NCBI GenBank assembly: GCA_019414565.1
Contig: DXLU01000005.1
Location: forward strand, 1-64,000
DNA: 64,000 nt
Reading direction: 5' to 3'
Source: Collinsella sp.
GTDB lineage: Bacteria; Actinomycetota; Coriobacteriia; Coriobacteriales; Coriobacteriaceae
Of the stretch, positions 26,826-35,374 are shown one piece after another. The translations under genes were made by a program, and so were the position numbers. Below the pieces are notes generated by a model. It searched no databases. It saw only the letters and a list, made by a program, of their open reading frames with translations, and was not told where the DNA came from. The first letter of the stretch is position 1. The number at the start of each line of letters is the position of its first letter.

Positions 26826-28632
26826 GTGCCTCGCCTCCTTCCTGGGTCTGAGCTTGCGTTGCGGATGCCTCGGTGTCGGCCTCGACGGCCCCTTCGCCCT
26901 CGGCAGACATCTTGTTTTGCGAGGTAAAGGTCTCGCGGTAGATCTCGCTCGTCTTGAGTAGCTCGTCATGGTTGCCGATCTGCGCGATATGGCCGCCCTC
27001 CATGACGATGATGCGGTCTGCGTCCTGCACGGAGCTGATGCGCTGGGCGATGATGAGCTTGGTCGTGTTGGGCAGATAGCTTGCCAGCCCTGCGCGGATC
27101 TTGGCGTCGGTCTTGGTGTCGACGGCGCTGGTGGAGTCGTCCAGGATCAAGATCTTGGGGCGACGCAGCAGGGCGCGTGCAATGCACAGGCGCTGCTTCT
27201 GACCGCCCGAAACATTAGAGCCGCCCTGTTCGATCCAGGTGTCGTAGCCCTTGGGGAAACCGTCGACAAACTCGTCGGCGCAGGCCAGATGCGCTGCCTC
27301 GCGGACTTCCTCGTCGGTGGCGTTCGGGTCGCCCCAACGCAGGTTCTCGGCGATGGTGCCGCTAAACAGCACGTTTTTCTGCAGCACCATGGCGACCTGG
27401 TGACGCAGCGCGTCCAGGTCGTAGTCGCGCACGTCCACGCCGCCCACGCGCACAGCGCCTTCGGTGGTGTCGTACAGGCGGGCGATGAGGTTAACGAGCG
27501 TGGACTTGGCCGAGCCGGTGCCGCCGATGATGCCGATGGTCTCGCCGCTCGTAATGTGCAGGTCGATATCGTCGAGCGCCTGGCGCTTCGCATGCTTGGA
27601 ATACTTAAAGCTCACGTGGTCAAAGTCGATGGAACCGTCGGCAACCTCGAGCACGGGCTCGGCGGGATCGGCGATCGTGGGCTCGGCGGCCAGCACCTCG
27701 GCAATGCGGTGTGCCGATTCGTCGGCCATGGTCACCATGACAAAGATCATCGACAGCTGCATCAGGCTCATGAGAATCTGGAAACCATAGGTAAAGGTCG
27801 AGGAGAGCTGGCCCACGTCGAACAGCGTGCCCTGGCTCGTGATGATGAGCTTGGAGCCCAGGTAGATGATGACGACAAACGCGCCGTTGACGCAGATGTT
27901 CATCATGGGGTTGTTAAAGGCGAGCAGCTTCTCGGCGCGGGTGAAGTCCATCTGGACATCGCGCGCGGCGGCCGCGAACTTCTCCTTCTCAAAGTCTTCG
28001 CGTACGTAGCTCTTAACCACGCGCATGCCGGTGACGTTTTCCTCGACGGACTCGTTAAGGGCATCGTACTTGTGGAACACGCGCGAGAAGATGGGGCGCA
28101 CCTTAAAGATGATAAAGAACAGCCCAAAGCCCAGCAGCGGAATGATGACCAGGTAGACCATGGCAACGCTGCCGCCCATGATAAATGCCATGGTAAAGGC
28201 GAAGATCAATACCAGCGGCGCGCGCACGGCGATACGGATGATCATCATAAAGGCCTGCTGCACGTTGTTGATGTCGGTGGTCAGGCGCGTGACGAGCGAG
28301 GAGCTCGAGAACTCATCGATGTTGGCAAAGCTGAACGTCTGGATTTTGTAGAACAGGTCGTGACGCAGGTTCTTGGCGAAGCCGCAGCTCGCATGGCTGC
28401 AGGTGACGCCTGCCGCGGCGCCAAAAGCAAGCGATGTCAGCGCGATGAGCACCAAAAGGCCCGCGGTGGGAAGCATCTCGGCTACGGTGGCGCCGTCTTT
28501 GATGGCGTCGATCAGGTTGGCGGTGATAAATGGAATCAGCATCTCGCAGAGCACCTCGCCAAGCACGAGCAGCGGCGTGGCAACGGTGACTTTCATATAG
28601 TCGCGGATGCTTCCCATGAGGGTTTTAATCAT
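26818..28632 (-). CDS. ABC multidrug exporter subunit with degenerate ATP site
   Basis: A 604-residue half-transporter of the same fold. Walker A is GGTGSAKST, the signature VSGGQKQR, and Walker B ends ILDDSTSAVD, with Asp in place of the catalytic Glu. That is the mark of the degenerate nucleotide site in heterodimeric exporters. The ATG at 28632 follows GGGAGGAACT and overlaps the end of the MarR gene, so regulator and both subunits form one translationally coupled operon. Substrates are probably hydrophobic drugs, peptides or lipids; none is identified by the sequence. Confidence 0.93.
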   Translation of the reverse strand: MIKTLMGSIRDYMKVTVATPLLVLGEVLCEMLIPFITANLIDAIKDGATVAEMLPTAGLLVLIALTSLAFGAAAGVTCSHASCGFAKNLRHDLFYKIQTFSFANIDEFSSSSLVTRLTTDINNVQQAFMMIIRIAVRAPLVLIFAFTMAFIMGGSVAMVYLVIIPLLGFGLFFIIFKVRPIFSRVFHKYDALNESVEENVTGMRVVKSYVREDFEKEKFAAAARDVQMDFTRAEKLLAFNNPMMNICVNGAFVVIIYLGSKLIITSQGTLFDVGQLSSTFTYGFQILMSLMQLSMIFVMVTMADESAHRIAEVLAAEPTIADPAEPVLEVADGSIDFDHVSFKYSKHAKRQALDDIDLHITSGETIGIIGGTGSAKSTLVNLIARLYDTTEGAVRVGGVDVRDYDLDALRHQVAMVLQKNVLFSGTIAENLRWGDPNATDEEVREAAHLACADEFVDGFPKGYDTWIEQGGSNVSGGQKQRLCIARALLRRPKILILDDSTSAVDTKTDAKIRAGLASYLPNTTKLIIAQRISSVQDADRIIVMEGGHIAQIGNHDELLKTSEIYRETFTSQNKMSAEGEGAVEADTEASATQAQTQEGGEAHE

Positions 28633-29128
28633 CCAGTTCCTCCCAGGTTACACGGATTTTCTCGAGCATTTCGGCGAGCTGCTCGCGCTCGTCGTGGGTG
28701 AGGGCACTAAAGGCTTGCTCTCTAAAGCGAATGCGGGCCGCCTGGTCGATGCGGGCGTTTTCCCGGCCGGTTTCGGTCAGGCGAATGGTGAGCTGCCGTC
28801 GATCCTTGGGGTTACGGCTGCGCTCGATGAGGCCGTTGAGCTCGAGCTTGGACAGGATCTCGGAAAGCGACCCCGGCTTGAGGTCAAAGTGCATGCCGAG
28901 TTCCTGCTGCGACATCTCGCCGCCGGGTTGCTTGGCCAGCAGGCAGATGATGGGCGCCTTGCCGGATACGCCTCCGCCATGAAAGTGCATGTAATGGCCG
29001 CAAAAGCCCAGGCCGCTCAGGATGCGCTTGGCGAGTTTGTCTTCGGCGCTGACCGCTTCGGGTATGTCTACCGGTTGCGACGGGTCACCGCCGGGCTCAT
29101 GCGGAAGGACGAGTGGTTCAACACACAT
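28625..29128 (-). CDS. MarR-family transcriptional regulator
   Basis: A 167-residue MarR-type repressor. The winged helix covers PIICLLAKQPGGEMSQQELG through SLSEILSKLELNGLIERSRN, with the wing KDRRQLTIRLTETG. Its gene overlaps the first exporter gene by 8 bases, so it very likely controls the exporter and itself. The N-terminal 45 residues are less conserved. The start at 29128 lies 12 bases after GGAG, a slightly long spacing. Confidence 0.92.
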   Translation of the reverse strand: MCVEPLVLPHEPGGDPSQPVDIPEAVSAEDKLAKRILSGLGFCGHYMHFHGGGVSGKAPIICLLAKQPGGEMSQQELGMHFDLKPGSLSEILSKLELNGLIERSRNPKDRRQLTIRLTETGRENARIDQAARIRFREQAFSALTHDEREQLAEMLEKIRVTWEELDD

Positions 29129-29152
29129 ATCTAAGCTTCGCTCCTTTCTTTA

Positions 29153-29182
29153 GTTAGGTAGTTGAATTGTTTTGTGCCTAAC
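29153..29182 (-). promoter_or_regulatory. Candidate MarR operator
   Basis: An inverted repeat GTTAGGTA (29153-29160) / TGCCTAAC (29175-29182), 7 of 8 positions paired, lies 24 bases upstream of the MarR start in an AT-rich stretch. Palindromes of this size in this position are usual for MarR autorepression. Confidence 0.45.
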
Positions 29183-29237
29183 CAATTTAGGAGCACGGTA
29201 AATAAATGTCAAGGTACCAAACTTATTATGTTCGAGC

Positions 29238-29320
29238 GGCACTTAGGGACGTTCCTTATGTGCCGGCATTTGGGGACACTCCTTGTGTCGACTAGTCATT
29301 TAAGAACGTCCCCAACGACT
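29238..29320. repeat. GGGACGTTC-type intergenic repeats
   Basis: Positions 29238-29290 closely match 62450-62501 (GGCACTT, GGGACGTTCCTTATGTGCCG, GGGACACTCCTTG in the same order). The next 30 bases, 29291-29320, are the reverse complement of about 46833-46862 with one mismatch. These are dispersed non-coding repeats. The rest of the 326-base gap holds no gene. Confidence 0.75.
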
Positions 29321-29454
29321 AACTTCCTCCTTCCCGTAACCTTTCCGCAACAATTCGTCCTCTGCGGTGCCAGCGCCCGTTCACAACGTCCCCTGCGCTA
29401 CACTTAGTCGCACTGTGGCGCTGCCGCGCCGCGCCCGAAACAAGGGAGACCCTC

Positions 29455-30279
29455 ATGAAGAATACTCAGCTGCTGCTGATTAACGATATGTGCGGCTACG
29501 GCAAGGTCGCGCTTTCCGCCATGCTGCCGGTGCTGTCGCACATGGGTTACCGTATCCACAATCTGCCGACGGCACTTGTGTCCGACACGCTCAACTACCC
29601 CAAGTTCTACATCCACGACACCACCGAGTACGTGCGTCAAAGCCTCGCTATCTGGGAGGAGCTCGGCTTTGAGTTCGACGCCATCTCGACCGGCTTTATC
29701 GTGACCGAGGAAGAGACGCGCATCATCTCGGACTTTTGCCACCGCCGTGCGCAAAAGGGCACCAAGGTGTTCGTCGATCCCATCATGGGTGACAACGGCA
29801 AGCTCTATGCCGGCGTGCCCGAGTCCACGATTGGCCTCATGCGGCACCTGCTGGAGTGCGCAGACTACGCGGTGCCCAACTACACCGAGGCCTGTCTGCT
29901 CGCCGATACGCCTATTGCAGAGCAGATCACGCCCGATGAGGCCCGCGCCCTTGTGGACGCCGTGCGCGAGTTGGGTGCCAAGTCGGTGGTCATTACGAGC
30001 GCCGTGGTCAATGGCACGAACGCGGTTATCGGTTACGACCATGTAGCGGGGGAGTACTTCACGATTCCCTTTGAGCTCATTCCGGTCTATTTCCCGGGTA
30101 CGGGCGACACGTTCTCGGCAGTGCTCGTCGGCCGCGTTATGGCAGGTTGGAGTCTACAGCGCGCGACGTCCGATGCCATGCGCGTGGTGGCTGAGCTTAT
30201 CGAGCGCAATGCCGATCAAGAGGACAAGTCGGCCGGCCTGCCCATCGAGGCCTGCTTGGACGTGATCGACCATGAGTAA
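29455..30279 (+). CDS. Pyridoxamine kinase (PdxY/PfkB-like)
   Basis: A 274-residue ribokinase-superfamily kinase of the PdxK/PdxY/ThiD group. It starts with the INDMCGYGKVAL motif, has VDPIMGDNGKLY in the centre, and ends with the anion-hole and catalytic motif PGTGDTFSAVLVG (Asp base). It probably phosphorylates pyridoxamine or pyridoxal to feed the PLP salvage pathway. The ATG at 29455 follows AAGGGAGA. The next gene overlaps it by 8 bases. Confidence 0.88.
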   Translation: MKNTQLLLINDMCGYGKVALSAMLPVLSHMGYRIHNLPTALVSDTLNYPKFYIHDTTEYVRQSLAIWEELGFEFDAISTGFIVTEEETRIISDFCHRRAQKGTKVFVDPIMGDNGKLYAGVPESTIGLMRHLLECADYAVPNYTEACLLADTPIAEQITPDEARALVDAVRELGAKSVVITSAVVNGTNAVIGYDHVAGEYFTIPFELIPVYFPGTGDTFSAVLVGRVMAGWSLQRATSDAMRVVAELIERNADQEDKSAGLPIEACLDVIDHE

Positions 30280-30601
30280 TGCTGGCGAGGGCGGCGTCAA
30301 GCCTGCGGGCGAGAACAAGCCGCTCGGCGCGCCGCGTGGCAAGCGTCCGCGTATCCGCGTGAGCTGCGTGGACCAGCTAGGTGCGTGCCGCTGCCACCAT
30401 GGTCACAAGCCGGGCGACGTTTTTGACTTCGACCGAGACCGCGGCAAGATGTGCGCCATGGCCTGCCATGTGGGCTTTCCCTATATCGATATCCTGCGCT
30501 ATGGCGGAACCGTGCCTGGCAACGAGCCTGGTACGGCAAAGTTCTGCTGCCCCGAGGTCGACACCCTCAACGTCTGGCTTGCCGAGATCGTCGACGAATA
30601 G
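30272..30601 (+). CDS. Small Cys-rich protein, TIGR04076-like
   Basis: A 109-residue protein resembling the TIGR04076 family of unknown function. The spacing of CRCHHGHKPGDVF, KMCAMACHVGFPYIDILRYG and FCCPE matches that family's pattern of Cys, GHK-GD and LRYGG. Nine cysteines and several histidines suggest metal binding, which is an inference. It is translationally coupled to the pyridoxamine kinase gene (ATGA overlap) and ends directly at a strong hairpin. Confidence 0.75.
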   Translation: MSNAGEGGVKPAGENKPLGAPRGKRPRIRVSCVDQLGACRCHHGHKPGDVFDFDRDRGKMCAMACHVGFPYIDILRYGGTVPGNEPGTAKFCCPEVDTLNVWLAEIVDE

Positions 30602-30602
30602 G

Positions 30603-30673
30603 TGAGCGTGGATTTTCTCCCGTTTAGAGCGCACTTGAATGCTCAAAGTGGGAGAAAATCCACGCTCATTTTT
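30603..30673 (+). terminator. Terminator with 19-bp perfect stem
   Basis: 30603-30621 pairs perfectly with 30650-30668 around a 28-base loop, starting 1 base after the stop codon, and ATTTTTC follows. The right-arm sequence recurs partly at 30679-30695, just downstream. Confidence 0.8.
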
Positions 30674-30733
30674 CATGCGGGAGATTATCCACGCTCGTTT
30701 CGCGCCGAAGGCGTGGCCTGCGACCTCGCTTTC

Positions 30734-31180
30734 CTACAGCTGCTCGAGCATAGCGGCGCAACCGGCGAGCACGTCGCGGTAGGTGGCATCGAAATTGCCG
30801 GTGTACCAGGGATCGGCCACGTCGCCGGGGCGCCCGGTCCAATCGAGCAAGCGCGTAATCTTGCCGTCGGGGTCGTCGCCAAAGATGCGACGCAGGCCAC
30901 GCGTGTTCTCAGCATCCATATAGACAATGTGGTCCCAGTTGCCATACTCTGCTCGACGCGCCTGGCGGGCACGGTGCGCAACGACGGGAATCCCGACTTC
31001 GCGCAGCTTGGCGACCGTGCCATGATGCGGCGGGTTGCCGATCTCCTCAGTTGAGGTCGCTGCGGAATCGATGACAAACTCCGCCTCGCGCCCAGCGCGG
31101 CGCACGAGCTCGGTAAACACCGACTCAGCCATCGTCGAGCGGCAGATATTCCCATGACAGATAAACAGTACGCGTTGCAT
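30734..31180 (-). CDS. Low-molecular-weight protein-tyrosine phosphatase
   Basis: A 148-residue phosphatase of the LMW-PTP family. The P-loop is CHGNICRS with nucleophile Cys8 and Arg14, and the general-acid Asp lies in VADPWYTG. It dephosphorylates phosphotyrosine or similar substrates. The start is set at 31180, where GAAAGGAAA precedes the ATG; an upstream in-frame extension of 15 residues has no such site. It is convergent with the TIGR04076-like gene and just downstream of the MFS gene on the same strand. Confidence 0.93.
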   Translation of the reverse strand: MQRVLFICHGNICRSTMAESVFTELVRRAGREAEFVIDSAATSTEEIGNPPHHGTVAKLREVGIPVVAHRARQARRAEYGNWDHIVYMDAENTRGLRRIFGDDPDGKITRLLDWTGRPGDVADPWYTGNFDATYRDVLAGCAAMLEQL

Positions 31181-31231
31181 ATGCGGTTTCCTTTCGATCG
31201 CCATCATCGAGCTCGAGTATCGCATCTGTGC

Positions 31232-32467
31232 TTACGCTCTCGCCCGCTTGCGCTCCCAGCGAGCCAGCTTAATCGTCACCAGCGTGAGCGCCCAGGCCAC
31301 AAGCGAGAACGCGGCACCAACCGCGCCAACGTAGGCAATGCCAACGCTGCTTACCACGGCGCCGCCCACTGCGGTGCCAAACGAGATGCCGACGTTAAAC
31401 GCCATGGGCTCAACCGAACTTGCGAGTACCATCGACTTGGGATGGCGGCTGCGTGCCACGTCCATAAAGTGCGTGATGCACGACACCGAGAACAGGTACA
31501 TGAGCAACGCCAAGCTAAAGACAAAGACCAGCGCGAGCGGCATGGTGCCGCCCACGGCAAACAGCCCGAGTAACGCCGCAGCCTGCAGTACAAACGTCAC
31601 AAGCAGTGCCTTCATGCCAAAACGCGCGTCGATCCATCCGCCCAAGATGTTCGAGACCAGGCAGAACACGCCGTAGGCCATAAGTGTGGTGCTCGCCTGA
31701 ACAGTGCCCATGCCCAGCACCTGCTCAAGATAAGGCGTCACGTAGCCGTAGAATACATAGACCGACCCCACGCCAAACAAAAAGATAAGCATGCCGGTGA
31801 TGATGCTCGGTTCGCGTAGCAGACCCGCCTGCTCGCGGAAGGTAGCGGGTTCGTCGGTCTGTCCGGCGCGCGGCATAAACGCCACGAGCGCTCCGCAGAT
31901 CAAAACGGCAAAGGTCAGCGTACCATACATGGCCACGTGCCAATCGAGCGTGTCGGCCACAAACTTGCCGATCGAAGTGACAAAGACCATCGCCACGGAA
32001 AACGCGCCGTACACGACCGAGATGGCAAGCGAAGTTTGCTGCGGGGACAGCAGCTCTGGGATGTACGTCACGCCCACGGCGAGCAGCGCGCCCGAGACGG
32101 ATCCCAGGACAATGCGCGAGATAAAGAGCACCTGGAAGTTGGGCGCCAACGCCATGACCAGGTTGCCGAGCACAAAGACGATGCCGTAGTACACGAGCAA
32201 CTGGTAGCGGCGGAATCGCCCCGTGCTGAGTGCAAGCACCGGCGTGGCGATGGCGTAGACGAGCGCGAACACGCTGATGAGCTGGCCCGCAGTGGCAAGT
32301 GATACGCCGAGTTCCGTTGCCAAGTCGCTTTCGATGCCGATGACCACGAACTCTGAGCAGCCGAGCGAGAATCCCAACAGCACGAGCAGCGCCAGGCAGA
32401 GCTTGGTGCGCGCGGGGGAGAGCGCGGCGGCGGTTGACTTACTTTTAGACGTGGTTGCGGCGGTCAA
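31232..32467 (-). CDS. MFS transporter, DHA1 (AraJ/drug:H+ antiporter) type
   Basis: A 411-residue 12-helix major facilitator protein. Helix 1 reads GFSLGCSEFVVIGIESDLA and the helix 2 region SVFALVYAIATPVLALSTGR, as in AraJ/YdhP-like exporters of sugars or drugs. I prefer the TTG at 32467, 8 bases after GGAG; a GTG 9 bases upstream and a TTG at 32515 are alternatives, so the first residues are uncertain. It is divergent from the LpdD-IDI fusion gene. Confidence 0.85.
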   Translation of the reverse strand: MTAATTSKSKSTAAALSPARTKLCLALLVLLGFSLGCSEFVVIGIESDLATELGVSLATAGQLISVFALVYAIATPVLALSTGRFRRYQLLVYYGIVFVLGNLVMALAPNFQVLFISRIVLGSVSGALLAVGVTYIPELLSPQQTSLAISVVYGAFSVAMVFVTSIGKFVADTLDWHVAMYGTLTFAVLICGALVAFMPRAGQTDEPATFREQAGLLREPSIITGMLIFLFGVGSVYVFYGYVTPYLEQVLGMGTVQASTTLMAYGVFCLVSNILGGWIDARFGMKALLVTFVLQAAALLGLFAVGGTMPLALVFVFSLALLMYLFSVSCITHFMDVARSRHPKSMVLASSVEPMAFNVGISFGTAVGGAVVSSVGIAYVGAVGAAFSLVAWALTLVTIKLARWERKRARA

Positions 32468-32564
32468 GGTTGTCACTCCAATGTCGCATGAATAAGCGGG
32501 ATTCAATCCCTGCAACTCTAACAGAATGTGTCAGGTGCCTGCCCCCCTTTGTCGCAGGCTGTGC

Positions 32565-32595
32565 TTGCCTGTATAGTCGCAATACAGGCGAAGAT
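32565..32595 (+). promoter_or_regulatory. MerR-type operator/promoter, site 1 (before the LpdD-IDI gene)
   Basis: A -35-like TTGCCT (32565-32570) is followed by the palindrome CTGTATAG-TCG-CAATACAG (32569-32587). With the 19-base spacer used by MerR regulators, the -10 position reads GAAGAT, a poor match. A palindrome centred in a long spacer between weak promoter boxes is the architecture MerR-family activators act on. The same 19-bp pattern recurs at site 2 (33711-33729), and a MerR-family gene lies in the same cluster at 37769. Confidence 0.55.
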
Positions 32596-32629
32596 GGTCT
32601 CAGGTACATTGCGGGCGACAGGAGATCCC

Positions 32630-33577
32630 ATGGGTATGCACACGACAAAGGTTGCAGTGGGCGAGGGCAAGTTTGCGCTCGAGGCCCAGTTGACGGTGAC
32701 GCCGCGAGGCATGGCGGTGTACGCCTGCTCGCCGGAGTTTGCGCACCTGGGCGCCACGGCGCAGGCCATTCCTCGCCCCGAGCCCGGCCGTACGGCGACG
32801 GTGAGCATCCTGGCCGTTCCGTGCCATCGAGACGAAATTCCGGCGCACGATATTGCGGCGGCGCTGGCCACGCGCTTTGGCGTGCCGGTAGTTGCAAGCA
32901 CGGGTTTTCATGTGGAGAACGCGACCGCGGACGACTTGCGGCGCATGCTCGATACCACCAAGGAACTCATCGCCGCGCTCGAGGAGGCCGCAGCCCGCAT
33001 TCTGCGCGCCGGCTGGGATGAGGGCGGCGCAGGCGCCGAGGTCGTGGCGGTCGATGCCGCGACCGGCGAGGCGCTTGGCCCCGTCGACCGCATCGAGGCC
33101 CATACCGGCGAGGGAATCCTGCATCAGGCATTTCTGACGCTTCTGGTCGAGGGCCAGGGCGAAGACGCGCGCCTGCTGCTCTGTCGTCGCAGTCCGCTCA
33201 AACGCCTGTGGGGCGGGGTGCTGGCCGATGGCTGTGCCGGCCATCCGCTCCCCGGGGAAGACGTCGCGGCCGCCACGGCACGTCGCATCAACGAAGAGCT
33301 TGGCATCACGCGCGAGCCCGATCAGCTCAAGCACCTCGGACACGTGGTGTACCGCGAGGACCACGGCGACGGCCGCTGCGAGTGCGAATGGTGCGAGGTG
33401 TTCGTAGCCCATGTTGAGCCGGGCGAGCTGCATATCAACCAAGAGGAGATCTCGGAGGTGCGCCCGGTCGCCCCGCCCGAGCTCGACGGCTACCTGCGGG
33501 GTCGCCCCGAGCAGCTGGCCCCCTGGCTCCGCGAGGCCCTCAGCGACCCATCCATCCGTACGGATCTCGCTATGTGA
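32630..33577 (+). CDS. Fusion of LpdD/YclD-like domain with type I isopentenyl-diphosphate isomerase
   Basis: A 315-residue two-domain protein. Residues 1-125 resemble LpdD/YclD, the small third protein of UbiD-type phenolic acid decarboxylase operons (LTVTPRGMAVY, then HDIAAALATRFGVPVVAS and GFHVENATADDL). Residues 135-305 are a Nudix-fold type I isopentenyl-diphosphate isomerase. His158, His165, His205, Glu251 and Glu253 match the metal ligands of the E. coli enzyme, and Cys202 in GCAGHP matches its catalytic Cys67. It should interconvert IPP and DMAPP. UbiD and UbiX genes lie downstream; UbiX prenylates FMN with a dimethylallyl donor. The ATG at 32630 follows AGGAG; the frame opens earlier at a GTG without a binding site. 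The LpdD assignment is from memory of the family, not a search. Confidence 0.82.
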   Translation: MGMHTTKVAVGEGKFALEAQLTVTPRGMAVYACSPEFAHLGATAQAIPRPEPGRTATVSILAVPCHRDEIPAHDIAAALATRFGVPVVASTGFHVENATADDLRRMLDTTKELIAALEEAAARILRAGWDEGGAGAEVVAVDAATGEALGPVDRIEAHTGEGILHQAFLTLLVEGQGEDARLLLCRRSPLKRLWGGVLADGCAGHPLPGEDVAAATARRINEELGITREPDQLKHLGHVVYREDHGDGRCECEWCEVFVAHVEPGELHINQEEISEVRPVAPPELDGYLRGRPEQLAPWLREALSDPSIRTDLAM

Positions 33578-33579
33578 AA

Positions 33580-33671
33580 CAAAAGACAGTCCCTTTGCCA
33601 CATCCAAACCGTCACAACATTTGATGAAAATCTCGAAAACGAGGAAAAGCGTCGAATGTTGTGACGCTTTT
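33580..33671. repeat. Decayed TGTGACAAAGGG palindrome plus 68-bp repeat, copy 1
   Basis: ACAAAAGACAGTCCCTTTGCCACAT just after the stop codon is a degenerate copy of the palindrome family. It is followed by a 68-bp unit (33604-33671) identical to 38682-38749. In this unit 33611-33621 can pair with 33655-33665, or alternatively 33645-33653 with 33663-33671 to make a terminator-like stem; the two helices exclude each other. Confidence 0.85.
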
Positions 33672-33706
33672 TGTCCAGAGGATCGCTTCTCATCCAAAAA
33701 TCCCGC

Positions 33707-33737
33707 TTGACTGTATTGCCACAACACAGCGCAACGT
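33707..33737 (+). promoter_or_regulatory. MerR-type operator/promoter, site 2 (before the DASS transporter)
   Basis: TTGACT (33707-33712) is followed by the palindrome CTGTATTG-CCA-CAACACAG (33711-33729), aligned with the -35 box exactly as in site 1. The -10 position at a 19-base spacer reads CAACGT. Sites 1 and 2 share TTG, CTGTAT, CAA and ACAG at identical spacing, so they are probably bound by the same regulator. Confidence 0.55.
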
Positions 33738-33768
33738 AAGGGGCGTCCGATAACGGGCGCCCCTTTTT
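33738..33768 (+). terminator. Terminator hairpin directly after operator site 2
   Basis: 12-bp stem (33738-33749 with 33754-33765, one G-T pair) with loop ATAA-like bases and a following TTTTT. It may end transcription of the upstream fusion gene. Because it lies just downstream of site 2 and 54 bases before the transporter start, it could also attenuate transcripts initiated there. Confidence 0.7.
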
Positions 33769-33821
33769 AAGTGGCAACGTGGCCGCGAATCCGGAGCGCC
33801 CCCAACAAGAAAGGTGGGGAG

Positions 33822-35279
33822 ATGGAAGCGGAAAAGAAGGCGTTTAAGATCACCAAGCGCGAAATTGGCTTTGTGCTGGGTATCGTTGTCTTTTTGCTGG
33901 TGAAGTTTCTTCCTTTGGCGGAGCTGAGCTCGACGGTCGAGCTTACGGTCGGCGGTCAGACCTGTCTGGCGTTGACGCTCGCCACGGTGGTGTTCTGGGC
34001 GTGTGGCGTGGCACAGCCGGGCTTTGTGGGCCTGCTCTATTGCGCGCTGCTCGTTCTGTTCAAGGTGTGCGTGGACGACACGGGTGCCGCGAGCATCTCG
34101 GCGACGGTCGCCTCCACGTTTAGCTCGTGGACCAAAGCCACCATGTGGCTCGTCATCGGCGCCTACCTCATCGCCAGCGCGGTCAAGGAGTCGGGCCTGG
34201 GCGAGCGCATCGCCTATGCGTTTATGCTCAAGTTCGTGCGCGATGCCAAGTCGCTCATCATCTCAATCTTCGCGCTCACCTTTGTGCTGTCGCTGCTGAT
34301 CCCGCATCCGTTCCCCCGCGCCTTCCTCATCCTCGCCGTCGTCTCGGTCATCGCCGAGTCCGCCGGCTACGGTGACGACGACAAGGGTAAGCTCGGCTTC
34401 CTCGTGTTTGCCGCTGCTGCCCCGGGCTCCATGTTCTTCCTGACGGGCGACTCCACACTCAACCCGCTCGTCGCGCAGTACAGCGCCGAGGCCGGCGGCA
34501 TGAGCCCGTCCTTCGTCGACTGGTTCCTGTACATGAGCGTGCCTATGCTGGTCGCGCTGCTGTGCACCCTGTTCTTGGGCCTCTTCCTCTTTAAGCCCAG
34601 CAAGGAGCTCGTCTACGATCGCGAGCAGATCGTGGCCAAGCAGGCCGCGCTCGGCAAGCTCTCCGTCAAAGAGATCCGCACCATCGTGTGGCTTGTCATC
34701 GCAATCGCGCTGTGGCTCACCGTCTCGGGCGATTACATCGGCTGGGTGACACTTGCCATCGGCGTCGCGCTCGCCATGCCCATCATCGGCGAGGTCCTCA
34801 CCCCCGCCAGCTGGAACGCCGTCGACATCAAGTCCCTCATGTTCCTGACGGCTGCTATGGCCGTGGGTTCCGTGGGCGGTGCCACCGGCATGAACGCCTG
34901 GATCGCCGATGTCGTGCTTCCCAGCTCCGTGCCCGAGAACATCTTCCTGTTCGTCCTGCTTGTCGCCGCACTCTCCATGATCATCCACATGTTCATGGGT
35001 TCGGTCATGGCCGTGCTCGGCGTGTGCGTGCCGGCGTTCATCAGCTTCGCGGCCGGCTCCAGCGTGAGCCCGCTCGCCGTGGCGCTCATCGTCTTCACGT
35101 CCATCAACATCCACTACATCCTGCCGTTCCATAACCTGCCGATCCTTATCGGCGAGGGCAAGGACGCCGGCGGCTACACCTCCAAAGAGGCCATGCGCAT
35201 GGGCATTCCCCTCACCGCGGTCGTCTTTATCGTCGTGCTGGTCGAGGCCGCCTGGTTCCATCTCTTTGGCCTGATGTAA
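33822..35279 (+). CDS. DASS-family (SLC13-like) anion:sodium symporter
   Basis: A 485-residue membrane transporter with about 12-13 hydrophobic segments, resembling the divalent anion:Na+ symporter family. The STLNPLVAQY and MFMGSVMAVLGVCVPAFISF regions stand where the family has its two re-entrant hairpins. Its place between the LpdD-IDI gene and ubiD suggests that it imports the aromatic or other carboxylate that the UbiD enzyme decarboxylates. The ATG at 33822 follows AAAGGTGGGG; an earlier in-frame start has no ribosome binding site. Confidence 0.85.
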   Translation: MEAEKKAFKITKREIGFVLGIVVFLLVKFLPLAELSSTVELTVGGQTCLALTLATVVFWACGVAQPGFVGLLYCALLVLFKVCVDDTGAASISATVASTFSSWTKATMWLVIGAYLIASAVKESGLGERIAYAFMLKFVRDAKSLIISIFALTFVLSLLIPHPFPRAFLILAVVSVIAESAGYGDDDKGKLGFLVFAAAAPGSMFFLTGDSTLNPLVAQYSAEAGGMSPSFVDWFLYMSVPMLVALLCTLFLGLFLFKPSKELVYDREQIVAKQAALGKLSVKEIRTIVWLVIAIALWLTVSGDYIGWVTLAIGVALAMPIIGEVLTPASWNAVDIKSLMFLTAAMAVGSVGGATGMNAWIADVVLPSSVPENIFLFVLLVAALSMIIHMFMGSVMAVLGVCVPAFISFAAGSSVSPLAVALIVFTSINIHYILPFHNLPILIGEGKDAGGYTSKEAMRMGIPLTAVVFIVVLVEAAWFHLFGLM

Positions 35280-35374
35280 GCGGCCGAGCGCTTGGGCTGT
35301 AAACAGCCGAGTGCTCGAACTTCGAGTGCCCGAGCGCCCCATCCATGAGCGCTGCGGCCCCATTACGTTACCAA

